Notes under the pieces: generated by a model | The model's input: only the letters and a program-made list of their open reading frames with translations | What the model was told of the DNA's origin: nothing | The model's database searches: none | Origin: Streptomyces sp. NBC_00102 | GTDB lineage: Bacteria; Actinomycetota; Actinomycetes; Streptomycetales; Streptomycetaceae | Direction of reading: 5' to 3' | Assembly: GCF_026343115.1 (NCBI RefSeq) | Contig: NZ_JAPEMC010000002.1 | Coordinates: 248,001-312,000, forward strand | DNA length: 64,000 nt | Shown: positions 50,996-60,200 of the stretch, one piece after another | Layout: the number at the start of each line of letters is the position of its first letter | Position numbering within the stretch: position 1 is the stretch's first letter | Translations under genes and position numbers: made by a program

Positions 50996-51113
50996 CCGGG
51001 ACCGGGTGGGGCCCGGCCCGGGCGCCCGCAACCAGAGGTGATCTTGGGGCCGGTGGACCGGTCGCAACCGTCCGCGACGGCCATTGTCAGTGGTCGGCGG
51101 CAGGATGGTGGCC

Positions 51114-53222
51114 ATGACGAACTCAGCCGTCGCGCTCGCCGACGCCACCGCCTACGCCGCCGCCGTCGAGGAGGCCACCCGCGCCGCCGCCGCGTATTAC
51201 GCCACCGGGGAGAGCGCGCTCGACGACGACGCGTACGACCGGCTGGCGCGCGCAATCGCCGCGTACGAGGCGGCACATCCCGAGGACGTGCTGGCCGACT
51301 CGCCCACCGGCAAGGTCGCGGGCGGCGCGGCGGTCGGGGACGTCCCCCACACCGTCCCGATGCTCTCGCTGGACAACGTCTTCTCCGGCGAGCAGTTCGC
51401 GACCTGGACCGCCTCGCTGGAGCGCCGCATCGGCAGACCCGTCGAGGCGTGGAGCGTCGAGCCCAAGCTCGACGGCCTCGCCGTCGCCGCCCGTTACCGC
51501 GCGGGCCGGCTGGAACAGCTCGTCACCCGCGGCGACGGCACGGCCGGCGAGGACGTGTCGCACGCCATCGGCACCGTACTCGGACTGCCCGAGGAGCTCG
51601 CCAGGCCGGTCACCATCGAGATGCGCGGCGAAATACTCATGACCACCGAGCAGTTCGAGCAGGCCAACACCGTCCGCACCGCCCATGGTGCCTCCCCCTT
51701 CGTCAACCCGCGCAACGGCGCGGCGGGCACCCTGCGCGCCAAGGACCGGCCCTACCGCGTGGAGATGACCTTCTTCGCGTACGGCGCGCTCCCGCTGCCG
51801 GACTCCGGCGACCTCGCGGAACTCCTGCACACGCTGCCGCACAGCGAGGTGCTCGGTCATGTCGCCGGCCTCGGCGTGCACACGGCCGCCGACACCCCCG
51901 TCGCCCCGCGCACCCTCGGGACGGTGGAGGAGGTACTCGCACGGGTCGAGGAGATCGGCGCGCTCCGGGCCTCGCTCGCCTTCGGCATCGACGGCATCGT
52001 CATCAAGGCGGACCACGCCGCCGACCAGCGGGACGCGGGCAACGGCACCCGTGCGCCGCGCTGGGCCATCGCCTACAAACTCCCCGCCGTGGAGAAGGTC
52101 ACCCGGCTGCTCGCCGTCGAGTGGAACGTCGGCCGCACCGGCATCATCGCCCCGCGCGCCGTGCTCGAACCCGTGGAGATCGACGGCTCCACGGTCGGCT
52201 TCGCCACCCTGCACAACCCCGCCGACATCACCCGCCGCGACCTGCGCCTGGGCGACATGGTGATGGTCCACAAGGCGGGCGACATCATCCCGCGCGTGGA
52301 GGCGCCCGCCGTCCATCTGCGGACGGGCGAGGAGACGCCGATCGAGTTCCCCGACGTCTGCCCGCAGTGCGGCTCCGCGATCGACACGAGCGAGCAGCGC
52401 TGGCGGTGCGTCCGGGGCCGCGACTGCCGCCTCGTCGCCTCCCTCTCGTACGCCGCCGGCCGGGACCAGCTCGACATCGAGGGGCTGGGGGCCACCCGGG
52501 TCGTCCAGCTCGTCGAAGCGGGACTCGTCGCCGACCTCGCCGACCTCTTCACCCTGGACCGTGAGCGGTTGCTCGGCCTGGAGCGCATGGGGGAGACGTC
52601 CACGGACAACCTCCTCGCGGCCCTCGACACCGCCCGCTCCCGCCCGCTCTCCCGCGTCTTCTGCGCGCTCGGCATCCGAGGCACCGGCCGCTCCATGTCC
52701 CGCCGCATCGCCCGGTACTTCGCCACGATGGACCGGATCGTCGCCGCCGACGCCGAGACGCTCCAGCGGGTGGACGGCATCGGTACGGAGAAGGCATCGG
52801 CCGTCGTCGCCGAACTGACCGAACTGGCACCGCTGATCGAGAAACTGGTGAAGGCGGGCGTCAACATGACCGAGCCGGGCGCCACCCCGCCGCCGGAGCC
52901 CGGCGCGGACGAGCAGGCCGCCGACGGCGACGGGGTCGCAGCCGACGGTTCGTCCGAACTGCCCCTGGCCGGAATGACCGTGGTGGTCACCGGGGCGATG
53001 ACCGGAGCGCTGGAGAAGCTCTCCCGCAACCAGATGAACGAACTCGTCGAGCGCGCGGGCGGAAAGTCCTCGTCCAGCGTCTCCGCACGCACCAGCCTGC
53101 TGGTCGCCGGGGAGAAGGCGGGCTCGAAGCGCACCAAGGCGGAGAGCCTGGGCATACGCGTCGCCACACCGGAGGAGTTCGCCGAACTCGTCGCCGGCCA
53201 CCTCGAGGCGCAAGGGGGCTGA
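51114..53222 (+). CDS. ligA: NAD+-dependent DNA ligase
   Basis: 702 residues with full LigA domain order: adenylation domain with K118 in VEPKLDG (the AMP-accepting Lys), OB fold ([20 protein letters not shown]), four-Cys zinc finger ([17 protein letters not shown] to RDC), helix-hairpin-helix repeats ([26 protein letters not shown]) and a C-terminal BRCT domain ([14 protein letters not shown]). It seals nicks between Okazaki fragments or in repair. Streptomyces genomes often carry two such genes; this one may be the accessory copy because the neighbours are unrelated to replication (inference). Start ATG 51114 or in-frame ATG 51105. Confidence 0.93.
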   Translation: MTNSAVALADATAYAAAVEEATRAAAAYYATGESALDDDAYDRLARAIAAYEAAHPEDVLADSPTGKVAGGAAVGDVPHTVPMLSLDNVFSGEQFATWTASLERRIGRPVEAWSVEPKLDGLAVAARYRAGRLEQLVTRGDGTAGEDVSHAIGTVLGLPEELARPVTIEMRGEILMTTEQFEQANTVRTAHGASPFVNPRNGAAGTLRAKDRPYRVEMTFFAYGALPLPDSGDLAELLHTLPHSEVLGHVAGLGVHTAADTPVAPRTLGTVEEVLARVEEIGALRASLAFGIDGIVIKADHAADQRDAGNGTRAPRWAIAYKLPAVEKVTRLLAVEWNVGRTGIIAPRAVLEPVEIDGSTVGFATLHNPADITRRDLRLGDMVMVHKAGDIIPRVEAPAVHLRTGEETPIEFPDVCPQCGSAIDTSEQRWRCVRGRDCRLVASLSYAAGRDQLDIEGLGATRVVQLVEAGLVADLADLFTLDRERLLGLERMGETSTDNLLAALDTARSRPLSRVFCALGIRGTGRSMSRRIARYFATMDRIVAADAETLQRVDGIGTEKASAVVAELTELAPLIEKLVKAGVNMTEPGATPPPEPGADEQAADGDGVAADGSSELPLAGMTVVVTGAMTGALEKLSRNQMNELVERAGGKSSSSVSARTSLLVAGEKAGSKRTKAESLGIRVATPEEFAELVAGHLEAQGG

Positions 53223-53281
53223 GGGAGGGCCGAGGCACGGGGTGGGGTGGGGCGGGCGGGCCCGCGGCCGCGGGTGTCGTC

Positions 53282-53839
53282 CTACCTCCCCGAGTCGCTC
53301 CACCGGGCCTCGCCGTCCGCCACCACGTCGGACGCGCGCAGCCCCAGCGCCCGCGCGATTCCCTCGGACGCACCGTGCCCCGGACGGATGTACGCGGCCA
53401 GCCCGCCCACCCCCTGGGCGCGCAGCCAGGACGCCATGGCGAGCGCGGCCTCACGTCCGTAGCCCGCGCCCTGGTGGTCCACCCCGACCACCCAGGCGAC
53501 CGCCGCCTCGATCGCGTCGCCGGCCGGGGGCCCCTCGGCGGCGGGGCGACGGTCCAACGTGGCCTGGACCGTGCCGATCAGCAGCCCGTCCGACGTCCGG
53601 CGCGCCATCCAGTTCAGCCACCCCTGCGTGCCGTCCGGCGACCGTCCCGCCGACTGGCGCGCGTACCGGGCCTCCAGCTGCGCCAACGAGCGGGGGCTCC
53701 CGCCGGTCCATGTGTGGAGCCGGACGTCGTCGAAGACGGACACCGCCTCGGGCGCGTGGTCCGCGCGGAGGGGCTCCAGGGAGAGCCGAGGTGTCGTCAG
53801 GGGAGCAGCGGTAGGCCATGCGGGCGGTCGAGCGGTCAT
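53282..53839 (-). CDS. GNAT N-acetyltransferase
   Basis: 185 residues. TTPRLSLEPLRADHAPEAV opens the RimJ-like domain; AVAWVVGVDHQGAGYGREAALAMASWL is the acetyl-CoA-binding motif A. A GNAT acting on proteins or small amines; the substrate is unknown. It is convergent with ligA. Confidence 0.85.
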   Translation of the reverse strand: MTARPPAWPTAAPLTTPRLSLEPLRADHAPEAVSVFDDVRLHTWTGGSPRSLAQLEARYARQSAGRSPDGTQGWLNWMARRTSDGLLIGTVQATLDRRPAAEGPPAGDAIEAAVAWVVGVDHQGAGYGREAALAMASWLRAQGVGGLAAYIRPGHGASEGIARALGLRASDVVADGEARWSDSGR

Positions 53840-53889
53840 CGTGGCAACGTAGCGCGAATCGACGGCGCGGCGCGGCGCACCCGCAAGCG

Positions 53890-53905
53890 CGCGCGCATGC
53901 GCGCG
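53890..53905. repeat. 16-bp alternating CG palindrome
   Basis: CGCGCGCATGCGCGCG is a perfect palindrome of alternating purine and pyrimidine, the kind of sequence that can adopt Z-DNA. It lies in the gap upstream of the GNAT gene. Confidence 0.6.
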
Positions 53906-53922
53906 AGGGAGCGTGCCGGGCG

Positions 53923-54040
53923 GTGAGGGCGTGTGCGGTGAGGGCGTGTGCGGTGAGGACGTGGGCCGGGCGGCGTGGGCCGGGCGGCGTGGGCCGGGCG
54001 GTGAGGACGTGTGCGGTGAGGACGTGGGCCGGGCGGTGAG
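53923..54040. repeat. GTGAGGACGTG minisatellite
   Basis: Units of 15 bp (GTGAGGGCGTGTGCG, twice, and a GTGAGGACGTGTGCG variant) alternate with 20-bp (GTGAGGACGTGGGCCGGGCG) and 14-bp (GCGTGGGCCGGGCG, twice) units. They fill most of the 338-bp gap between the divergent GNAT and carbinolamine-dehydratase genes. There is no coding potential; copy number probably varies. Confidence 0.85.
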
Positions 54041-54177
54041 TGTGTGTCGGGCGGGCCCTTCGGAGGCCGTCCGGCGGATCATGACCGCAGTCGGCGGGTG
54101 CCCCCCGGTACGGTGCCCGCCGGAGCGTGAGCCGGATTGCCGGACCGCGACCCGTACCGCCCGAGAAGGAGTCACGC

Positions 54178-54483
54178 ATGCCCGCCGAACCGCTGACACC
54201 GGCCGAGATCGAGGAAGGCCTGGGCGAGCTGCCCGGCTGGGAGCACGAGGGGGACCGGCTGACCTGTGGCTACCGGCTTCCGTCCCACTTCGCGGCCGCC
54301 GCGTTCACCCTGCACGTCGCCCGGATCCAGGACGAGCTCAACCACCATTCGGATCTGACGCTCGGATACAACACCGTCTCCCTCGCCGTGCACACCCATG
54401 ACGCGGGTGGCTCGGTCACCGCCAAGGACCTCGCGCTGGCCGCCCGGGTCGCGGCCGCCGCACCCGCGCACGGGGCCGAGTAG
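54178..54483 (+). CDS. 4a-hydroxytetrahydrobiopterin dehydratase (pterin carbinolamine dehydratase)
   Basis: 101 residues. PLTPAEIEEGLGELPGWEHEGDRL opens the PCD/DCoH fold; the active-site motif is LNHHSDLTLGYNTVSLAVHTHDAGG with the conserved His pair. It dehydrates 4a-carbinolamine to regenerate pterin cofactor after aromatic hydroxylases. The ATG follows GAAGGAGTCACGC. Confidence 0.92.
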   Translation: MPAEPLTPAEIEEGLGELPGWEHEGDRLTCGYRLPSHFAAAAFTLHVARIQDELNHHSDLTLGYNTVSLAVHTHDAGGSVTAKDLALAARVAAAAPAHGAE

Positions 54484-54508
54484 GACAGGCCCTCACGGCG
54501 CGGACACG

Positions 54509-54548
54509 CCGACGGCGTCCCACCGCCGGAGCGGAGGGACGCCGTCGG
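54509..54548. terminator. 13-bp perfect hairpin
   Basis: CCGACGGCGTCCC (54509-54521) pairs with 54536-54548 around a 14-nt loop, between the convergent dehydratase and aldo/keto reductase genes. Confidence 0.7.
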
Positions 54549-54587
54549 GCCGGACGCGCGGTTCGCGGGAGCGCGCGTCCGAAGAGG

Positions 54588-55415
54588 TCAGTTGAACTCG
54601 GCCGGGTTCGGGCCGAGGCGCTTGCCCTCGTCGAGCGCGGCGAAGGCGGCCAGGTCGTCCGCATCCAGCTCGAAGTCGAACACGTCGATGTTCTCGGCGA
54701 TCCGCGACGGGGTCACGGACTTCGGGATGACGACGTTGCCGAGCTGGAGGTGCCAGCGCAGAACCACCTGGGCCGGCGTGCGGCCGTGCTTCTGGGCGAC
54801 CGCGACGACGGTCGGGACCTCCAGGAGGCCCCGGCCGGAGCCGAGCGGGGACCATGCCTCGGTGGCGATGGAGTGCTTGGCGTGGACGGCGCGGGACTCG
54901 GCCTGCTGGAGCTGAGGGTGGAGCTCGATCTGGTTGATCACGGGGACCACCGAGGTCTCGCCGACGAGCCGCTCGATGTGCTCCGGCAGGAAGTTCGAAA
55001 CGCCGATCGCCTTCGCCCGGCCGTCCGCGTAGAGCTTCTCGAAGGCCCGGTACGTGTCGACGTAGCGGTCCTTCTCGGGGGTCGGCCAGTGGATCAGGTA
55101 CAGGTCGACGTAGTCCAGGCCCAGCTTGTCCAGGGAGTCGTCGAAGGCCTTCAGCGTGGCGTCGTAGCCCTGGGCGTCGTTCCACAGCTTCGTGGTGACG
55201 AAGAGCTCGTCGCGCGCCACACCGGAGGCGGCGATGGCCTTGCCCGTGCCCGACTCGTTCCCGTAGATCGCGGCGGTGTCGATGCTGCGGTATCCGGCTT
55301 CGATCGCCGTCACGACAGCGCGCTCCGCCTCGTCGTCCGGCACCTGCCAGACACCGAAACCGAGCTGCGGCATGTCGACGCCGTTGTTGAGGCTGAGGGA
55401 AGGGACCTTGCTCAC
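54588..55415 (-). CDS. aldo/keto reductase (AKR5-like)
   Basis: 275 residues with the full catalytic tetrad: D46 and Y51 (SIDTAAIYGNE), K76 (VTTKLWN) and H109 (LIHWP). IPKSVTPSRIAENIDVFDF binds NADPH. The pattern fits the 2,5-diketo-D-gluconate reductase-like AKR5 group, with broad aldehyde and ketone reduction. GTG start at 55415. Confidence 0.93.
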   Translation of the reverse strand: MSKVPSLSLNNGVDMPQLGFGVWQVPDDEAERAVVTAIEAGYRSIDTAAIYGNESGTGKAIAASGVARDELFVTTKLWNDAQGYDATLKAFDDSLDKLGLDYVDLYLIHWPTPEKDRYVDTYRAFEKLYADGRAKAIGVSNFLPEHIERLVGETSVVPVINQIELHPQLQQAESRAVHAKHSIATEAWSPLGSGRGLLEVPTVVAVAQKHGRTPAQVVLRWHLQLGNVVIPKSVTPSRIAENIDVFDFELDADDLAAFAALDEGKRLGPNPAEFN

Positions 55416-55610
55416 GAGCGGTCGATCCTAACGTCGATGGTGATTACAGGGGAGAACAACGACCGGGGTGACCGATCCATTCCCGGATCGCCCCGCGTCC
55501 CCCGTACCGGTTCCCGGGACAGCCTCCCCCAACCGCTCCCCGTCACCACTTTCCGTGTCGTCGTCCGAGTCGTCCGAGTCGATCCGGTCCTGCGGCCCAC
55601 CGGGGAGCGT

Positions 55611-57437
55611 TCAGCCGTAGAGGGCGTCCACCTCGACCGAGTACGCCGTCTCGATCGCCTTCCTTCGCAGCTTCAGCGACGGCGTGAGCAGTCCGCGCTC
55701 CTCGCTGAACCGGTGGGCCAGGATGCGGAACGTACGGATCGACTCCGCCTGGGAGACAGCGGTGTTGGCCGCCACCACCGCGCGCCGCACCTCCATCTCC
55801 AGGTCCGGGTCCCGGACGAGTTCGGCAGGCGGCAGCGGGCCCCGGCCCTGCATCGCGAGCCAGTGCTCCACGGCTTCCTGGTCCAGCGTCACCAGCGCCG
55901 CGATGTACGGGCGGTCGTTGCCGACCACGATGCACTGGGCGACGAGCGGATGCGCCCGTACCCGCTCCTCGAGACCGGCGGGGGAGACGCTCTTGCCGCC
56001 CGAGGTCACCAGGATCTCCTTCTTCCGCCCGGTGATCGTCAGGTAGCCGTCCTCGTCCAGCGCCCCGAGGTCGCCGGTGGCGAGCCAGCCGTCGTGCAGC
56101 ACCGCGGCCGTCGCCTCCGGGTTGCCCAGGTACCCCGGGAACACCTGGCCTCCGTTCACCCACACCTCGCCGTCGTCGGCGATGTGCACGGTGGTGCCTG
56201 GGATGGGCTGGCCCACGGTTCCGTACTTGACCCGGCCGGGAGGGTTGCCGGTAGCGGCGGCGGTGGTCTCGGTGAGGCCGTACCCCTCGTATATCTCGAT
56301 GCCCGCGCCGGCGAAGAACAGCCCCAGCCGGCGTTCCATGCCCGAGCCACCGGACATCGCGTGCCGCAGCCGGCCGCCCATCGCGTCGCGGAACTTCTTG
56401 TAGACGACCTTGTCGAAGAATTGGTGCTGCACGCGCAGGCCGGCCGAGGGGCCGGGGCCCGTGCCGAAGGTCCGCTGTTCCATCGCCTCCGCGTACCGGA
56501 CGGCGACGTCGACGGCCTTGTCGAACGGCCCGACCCGCCCTTCCGCCTCGGCCCTGCGGCGGGCACCGTGGAAGAGCTTCTCGAATATGTAGGGGACGGC
56601 CAGGACGAACGTCGGCCGGAACGATTCCAGGTCCGGCATGAGCGCGCCGGCCGAGAGTTCGGGCTGATGGGCGAGCGTCACGCGGTTGCGCAGCGAAGCC
56701 ACCTCCACCATCCGCCCGAAGACGTGGGCGAGAGGCAGGAAGAGCAGGGTGGACGGCTCGTCGCCCGGTCTGGAGCGGAAGACCGGTTCCCAGCGCTGGG
56801 CCATGGTGTCGGCTTCGAACATCAGGTTGGCGTGGGTGATCAGACATCCCTTGGGGCGCCCCGTCGTCCCCGAGGTGTACACGACGGTGGCCACCGAGTC
56901 GGGTGTCACCGCACGACGGTGGCGGTGCACCACCTCGTCGTCGATGCGGGTCCCGGCCTCCATCAGATCGGCCACCGCGTCGCCGTCGAGCTGCCACAGC
57001 CGCTTCAGCCGGGGCAGCCGGTCGATCACCGAGCCCACCGTCATGGCGTGGTCCTCGTGTTCCACCATGATCGCGGCGACCTCGGCGTCGTGCAGCATCC
57101 ACAGGACCTGCTCGGCCGAGGACGTGGGGTAGACCGGCACGGACTGGGCACCCAGCGTCCACAGGGCGAAGTCGAAGAGCGTCCACTCGTAGCGTGTACG
57201 GGACATCAGGGCGACCCGGTCGCCGAACCGGATGCCGTGCGCCACCAGCCCCTTGGCCAGGGCCAGCACCTCGTCGCGGAAGGCCTCGGCGGTGACGTCC
57301 TGCCACTGCCCGTCCGGGTCCTTCCGGCCGAACGACACCCGTTGCGGATCATCGTGTGCCTGTTCGAAGACAGTGTCGGCGAGGCCCCCGACCGGACGTC
57401 GTGCGGCAGCCATGGGTGGGACGGTGAACTCGCGCAA
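55611..57437 (-). CDS. long-chain fatty acid-CoA ligase (AMP-forming)
   Basis: 608 residues. The AMP-binding signature YTSGTTGRPKG, EGYGLTETTA, GDLGALDEDGYLTITGRKKEI and the C-terminal KSVSPAGLEE region are complete. The enzyme activates a fatty acid with ATP and joins it to CoA at the inner side of the membrane. The TTG start at 57437 gives LREFTVPP and lies eight bases after GGAG; the ATG at 57464 has no such site. Confidence 0.92.
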   Translation of the reverse strand: MREFTVPPMAAARRPVGGLADTVFEQAHDDPQRVSFGRKDPDGQWQDVTAEAFRDEVLALAKGLVAHGIRFGDRVALMSRTRYEWTLFDFALWTLGAQSVPVYPTSSAEQVLWMLHDAEVAAIMVEHEDHAMTVGSVIDRLPRLKRLWQLDGDAVADLMEAGTRIDDEVVHRHRRAVTPDSVATVVYTSGTTGRPKGCLITHANLMFEADTMAQRWEPVFRSRPGDEPSTLLFLPLAHVFGRMVEVASLRNRVTLAHQPELSAGALMPDLESFRPTFVLAVPYIFEKLFHGARRRAEAEGRVGPFDKAVDVAVRYAEAMEQRTFGTGPGPSAGLRVQHQFFDKVVYKKFRDAMGGRLRHAMSGGSGMERRLGLFFAGAGIEIYEGYGLTETTAAATGNPPGRVKYGTVGQPIPGTTVHIADDGEVWVNGGQVFPGYLGNPEATAAVLHDGWLATGDLGALDEDGYLTITGRKKEILVTSGGKSVSPAGLEERVRAHPLVAQCIVVGNDRPYIAALVTLDQEAVEHWLAMQGRGPLPPAELVRDPDLEMEVRRAVVAANTAVSQAESIRTFRILAHRFSEERGLLTPSLKLRRKAIETAYSVEVDALYG

Positions 57438-57927
57438 TGACCTGCTCCTTACGGCACTCCGCACAGCGCCGCGACGCTACCCCAACGAGAGGGCCCTTGG
57501 GAGGGGAAAAGGCCCGCCCGCCCGGGCCCCGCACGCCGGGCATACGTCGAAAACCGGCCAGATGGGCAAGGCTCGGGCGCACTTCTGACTCTGGAGTAAT
57601 CACGTGCCGCCCTTTCTGCACAGAATCTGTACAGGGGGGAGGCCCGCGTTTTCCTCGTGGAGGGTGCGGGCCGCGGCCCGTCGGGACGGCTGCACGCCGG
57701 TTTCGGACGGTCTCGCGGGACGGCCGCGCGCCGGTTCGTACGGTCGCTGTGTGGCGGCCGGCCGGCTCGGCGGGGGTCGGTCGGCTCGGCCGGGTCGGTC
57801 GGCTCCGGCGAGAGGTGCCGGACGGCGACACCCCTCGGGCCGGTGACCCCGGTGACCCGGGACTCCGGCGGCACCGAGGGCCCGGGGCCGAGCCGGCACG
57901 GCCCGGCCGGGCGACGGGTCCGGCAGG
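57438..57927. other. intergenic region
   Basis: 490 bp between the acyl-CoA ligase gene (leftward) and the end of the lysR gene (also leftward). It holds the ligase promoter area near 57585-57640 with one palindrome (listed separately). The rest, from about 57660 to 57900, is GC-rich with many GGTCGG and CCGG repeats and shows no gene-like codon pattern. Confidence 0.5.
57616..57634. promoter_or_regulatory. palindrome upstream of the acyl-CoA ligase
   Basis: CTGCACAGAATCTGTACAG is a 19-bp inverted repeat with eight of nine pairs matching, about 180 bases upstream of the acyl-CoA ligase start in an AT-richer patch. It could be an operator for a fatty-acid regulator (inference). Confidence 0.45.
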
Positions 57928-58839
57928 TCAGGAGGCGGGTGAGGGGGCCCGGTCCGTCGTGTCGCCCGGTCCGCCGAAGCCCCGGTGCAGCCGGTCCCCG
58001 CCCGCGAGGATCGCGGCGGCCAAGGCGTCCGCCGCGTCCGGCGAGCCGTCCCGGCGGTGGCCGTGCAGCAGTACGAAGTCGACGTCGCCGAGGTCCGGCA
58101 GCCCGGCGCGCGCCGGCAGCTCCACCAGTCCGGGCGGGATGAGCCCCCGGGTGTGCGCCATCACGCCCAGCCCGGCGCGGGCCGCCGCGACCAGTCCGCT
58201 CAGGCTGGTGCTGGTGCACGCCAGCCGCCAGGACCGGCCGTGCCGTTCCAGCACCTCCAGCGCGCGGGCCCGGGTGATGCCGGGCGGCGGGAAGACGATC
58301 AGCGGCAGCGGCCGTTCCGGGTCGATCCGCAGCTGCGGCGCCCCGATCCAGGTCAGCGCGTCCCGTCCGACCAGCTCCCCGTGCGTGTCCCCGGTCCGCC
58401 GCTTGGCCAGCACCAGGTCCAGCCGGCCGGCGGCGAGGGACTGGTGGAGCGAGCCGGACAGCTCCACGGTCAGCTCCAGTTCGACCTCCGGGTGCTCCTT
58501 GCGGAAGCCCTCCAGGATCTCCGGCAGCCGGGTCAGCACGAAGTCCTCCGAGGCGCCGAAGCGCAGCCTCCCGCGCAGCCGGGTCCCGGCGAAGAAGGCG
58601 GAGGCCCGCTCGTGCGCCCGCAGGATCGTCCCGGCGAAACCGAGCATCGCCTCGCCGTCCTCCGTGAGGTCCACCCGGTGCGTGTCCCGCGTGAACAGCT
58701 GCCGGCCGGTGGCCTCCTCCAGTCGTCGTACGTGCTGGCTCACGGTGGACTGCCGGACGCCGAGCCGCCGGGCGGCCTGGGTGAAGCTCAGGGTCTGGGC
58801 GACCGCCAGGAAGGTGCGGAGCTGCGCGGGGTCGTACAT
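57928..58839 (-). CDS. LysR-family transcriptional regulator
   Basis: 303 residues. Winged HTH: QLRTFLAVAQTLSFTQAARRLGVRQSTVSQHVRRLEEATG. The effector domain starts with LRGRLRFGASEDFVLTRLPEIL. It is divergent from the transporter gene and presumably controls it, through the inverted repeat close to its own start. Confidence 0.93.
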   Translation of the reverse strand: MYDPAQLRTFLAVAQTLSFTQAARRLGVRQSTVSQHVRRLEEATGRQLFTRDTHRVDLTEDGEAMLGFAGTILRAHERASAFFAGTRLRGRLRFGASEDFVLTRLPEILEGFRKEHPEVELELTVELSGSLHQSLAAGRLDLVLAKRRTGDTHGELVGRDALTWIGAPQLRIDPERPLPLIVFPPPGITRARALEVLERHGRSWRLACTSTSLSGLVAAARAGLGVMAHTRGLIPPGLVELPARAGLPDLGDVDFVLLHGHRRDGSPDAADALAAAILAGGDRLHRGFGGPGDTTDRAPSPAS

Positions 58840-58851
58840 GGAGGACAGGTT

Positions 58852-58866
58852 ATCGCGATCCGCGAT
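58852..58866. promoter_or_regulatory. candidate LysR box
   Basis: ATCGCG, ATC, CGCGAT is a perfect interrupted palindrome, 13 bases before the lysR start and about 95 bases before the transporter start. The dyad is shaped like a LysR-type recognition site. Confidence 0.6.
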
Positions 58867-58959
58867 GACAGTGAGTTCGGTATGCGGGTTTCCCGATGGG
58901 GTGAGGCGGGAGCAGAATGGCGACTGTATACATTCGACCGTGAGACGAACGTGGAGCAC

Positions 58960-59997
58960 ATGAGCCCCCCCCGCACCCTGAGGCTGCCGTCCTGGCTGCC
59001 CGTCGACCCGTACATCCTGGCGCTCATCGGGACTGTCGTGGTCGCCGCGCTGTTCCCGGCATCGGGAACCGCCGCCGACGTGGCGGGCGACACCTCCACC
59101 GGCGCGGTCGCGTTCCTCTTCTTCCTCTACGGCTCCCGGCTCTCCACGGCCGAGGCGATGGACGGCCTGCGCCACTGGCGGCTCCACCTGACCGTGCTCT
59201 GCTCCACCTTCGTGGTCTTCCCGCTGCTGGGACTGGCGAGCAAGGGCCTGGTCCCCTTCGTGCTGAGCCCGCAGCTCCAGTCCGGGTTCCTCTTCCTCTG
59301 CCTGGTGCCGTCCACCATCCAGTCGTCCATCGCCTTCACCTCGATCGCGCGCGGAAACGTCCCTGCGGCGATCTGCGCGGGCTCCTTCTCCAGCATCGCC
59401 GGGATCGTGATCACCCCGCTGCTCGCGGCCCTGCTGCTCGGCGGCTCTGCCGGAGGCTTCTCCAGCGACTCCCTGGTGAAGATCGTCCTGCAACTGCTCG
59501 TGCCCTTCGTCGTGGGACAGCTGCTGCGCCGCTGGACCAGCGGATTCCTCGGCCGCCACAAGAAGATCCTGGGCTACGTCGACCGCGGCTCGATCCTGCT
59601 CGTCGTCTACACCGCGTTCAGCGAGGGCATGGTCGCCGGGATCTGGCACCAGGTGACCCCGCTGCGGCTCGTCGCGCTGCTGGCCGCCGAGGCGGTCCTG
59701 CTCGCCGTCATGCTCCTGATCACCTGGCAGGGGGCGAAGCGCCTCGGCTTCGACCGCGCCGACCGGATCGCCATCCAGTTCGCCGGATCGAAGAAGAGCC
59801 TGGCCTCCGGACTGCCAATGGCCAGCGTCCTCTTCGGCGCGCACGCGAGCCTCGCGGTCCTGCCGCTGATGCTCTTCCACCAGATGCAGCTGATGGTCTG
59901 CGCGGTCATCGCCAAGCGCCGCTCCCGCGACCCCGAGGAGCCGGAAGCGGTGGCACCCGGGGCTGCCGTCGGGAGTGCGGCCGCCGCCGCGGGCTGA
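58960..59997 (+). CDS. bile acid:sodium symporter-family (BASS) transporter
   Basis: 345 residues, about nine to ten transmembrane helices: YILALIGTVVVAALFPA, AVAFLFFLYGSRLS, and CSTFVVFPLLGLASKGLV. The SSIAFTSIARGNVPAAICAGSFSSIAGI stretch and the GSKKSLASGLPMA stretch match the core of the SBF-like, YfeH-type family (crossing helices for Na+). The substrate is an unknown organic anion. The ATG at 58960 follows GTGGAG; an in-frame GTG lies three codons upstream. Confidence 0.9.
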   Translation: MSPPRTLRLPSWLPVDPYILALIGTVVVAALFPASGTAADVAGDTSTGAVAFLFFLYGSRLSTAEAMDGLRHWRLHLTVLCSTFVVFPLLGLASKGLVPFVLSPQLQSGFLFLCLVPSTIQSSIAFTSIARGNVPAAICAGSFSSIAGIVITPLLAALLLGGSAGGFSSDSLVKIVLQLLVPFVVGQLLRRWTSGFLGRHKKILGYVDRGSILLVVYTAFSEGMVAGIWHQVTPLRLVALLAAEAVLLAVMLLITWQGAKRLGFDRADRIAIQFAGSKKSLASGLPMASVLFGAHASLAVLPLMLFHQMQLMVCAVIAKRRSRDPEEPEAVAPGAAVGSAAAAAG

Positions 59998-60084
59998 GCG
60001 GACAGGCGCTGTACGGGCGGGCAGGGCCGCGGAGCATCGGGGCCCCGCCCGCCGTCCGCGTACGGGCCACTCCTCCCGGCGCTC

Positions 60085-60200
60085 TCAGCTCCCGGCGACC
60101 GGGGCCTCCCGCTTCCTCAGCTCCCGGCGACCGGGGCCTCCCGCTTCCTCAGCTCCCGGCGACCGGGGCCTCCCGCTTCCTCAGCTCCCGGTGACCCGGG
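60085..60200. repeat. 32-bp tandem repeat at the 3' end of fdhD
   Basis: Three exact 32-bp units start at 60085, 60117 and 60149; a fourth, changed one starts at 60181 and holds the fdhD stop codon and last codons. Each unit contains CCCGG, CGA, CCGGG, a small hairpin. The units look like a duplicated fdhD tail. Confidence 0.85.

Noticed and set aside
57604..57846. An 80-codon open frame in the gap before the acyl-CoA ligase
   Set aside because: Arg/Gly-rich, no ribosome binding site, and not resembling any family; the gap looks non-coding.
60085..60200. Regular 32-bp repeats that might suggest a CRISPR array
   Set aside because: The units are contiguous without spacers and derive from the fdhD tail; no cas gene is nearby.
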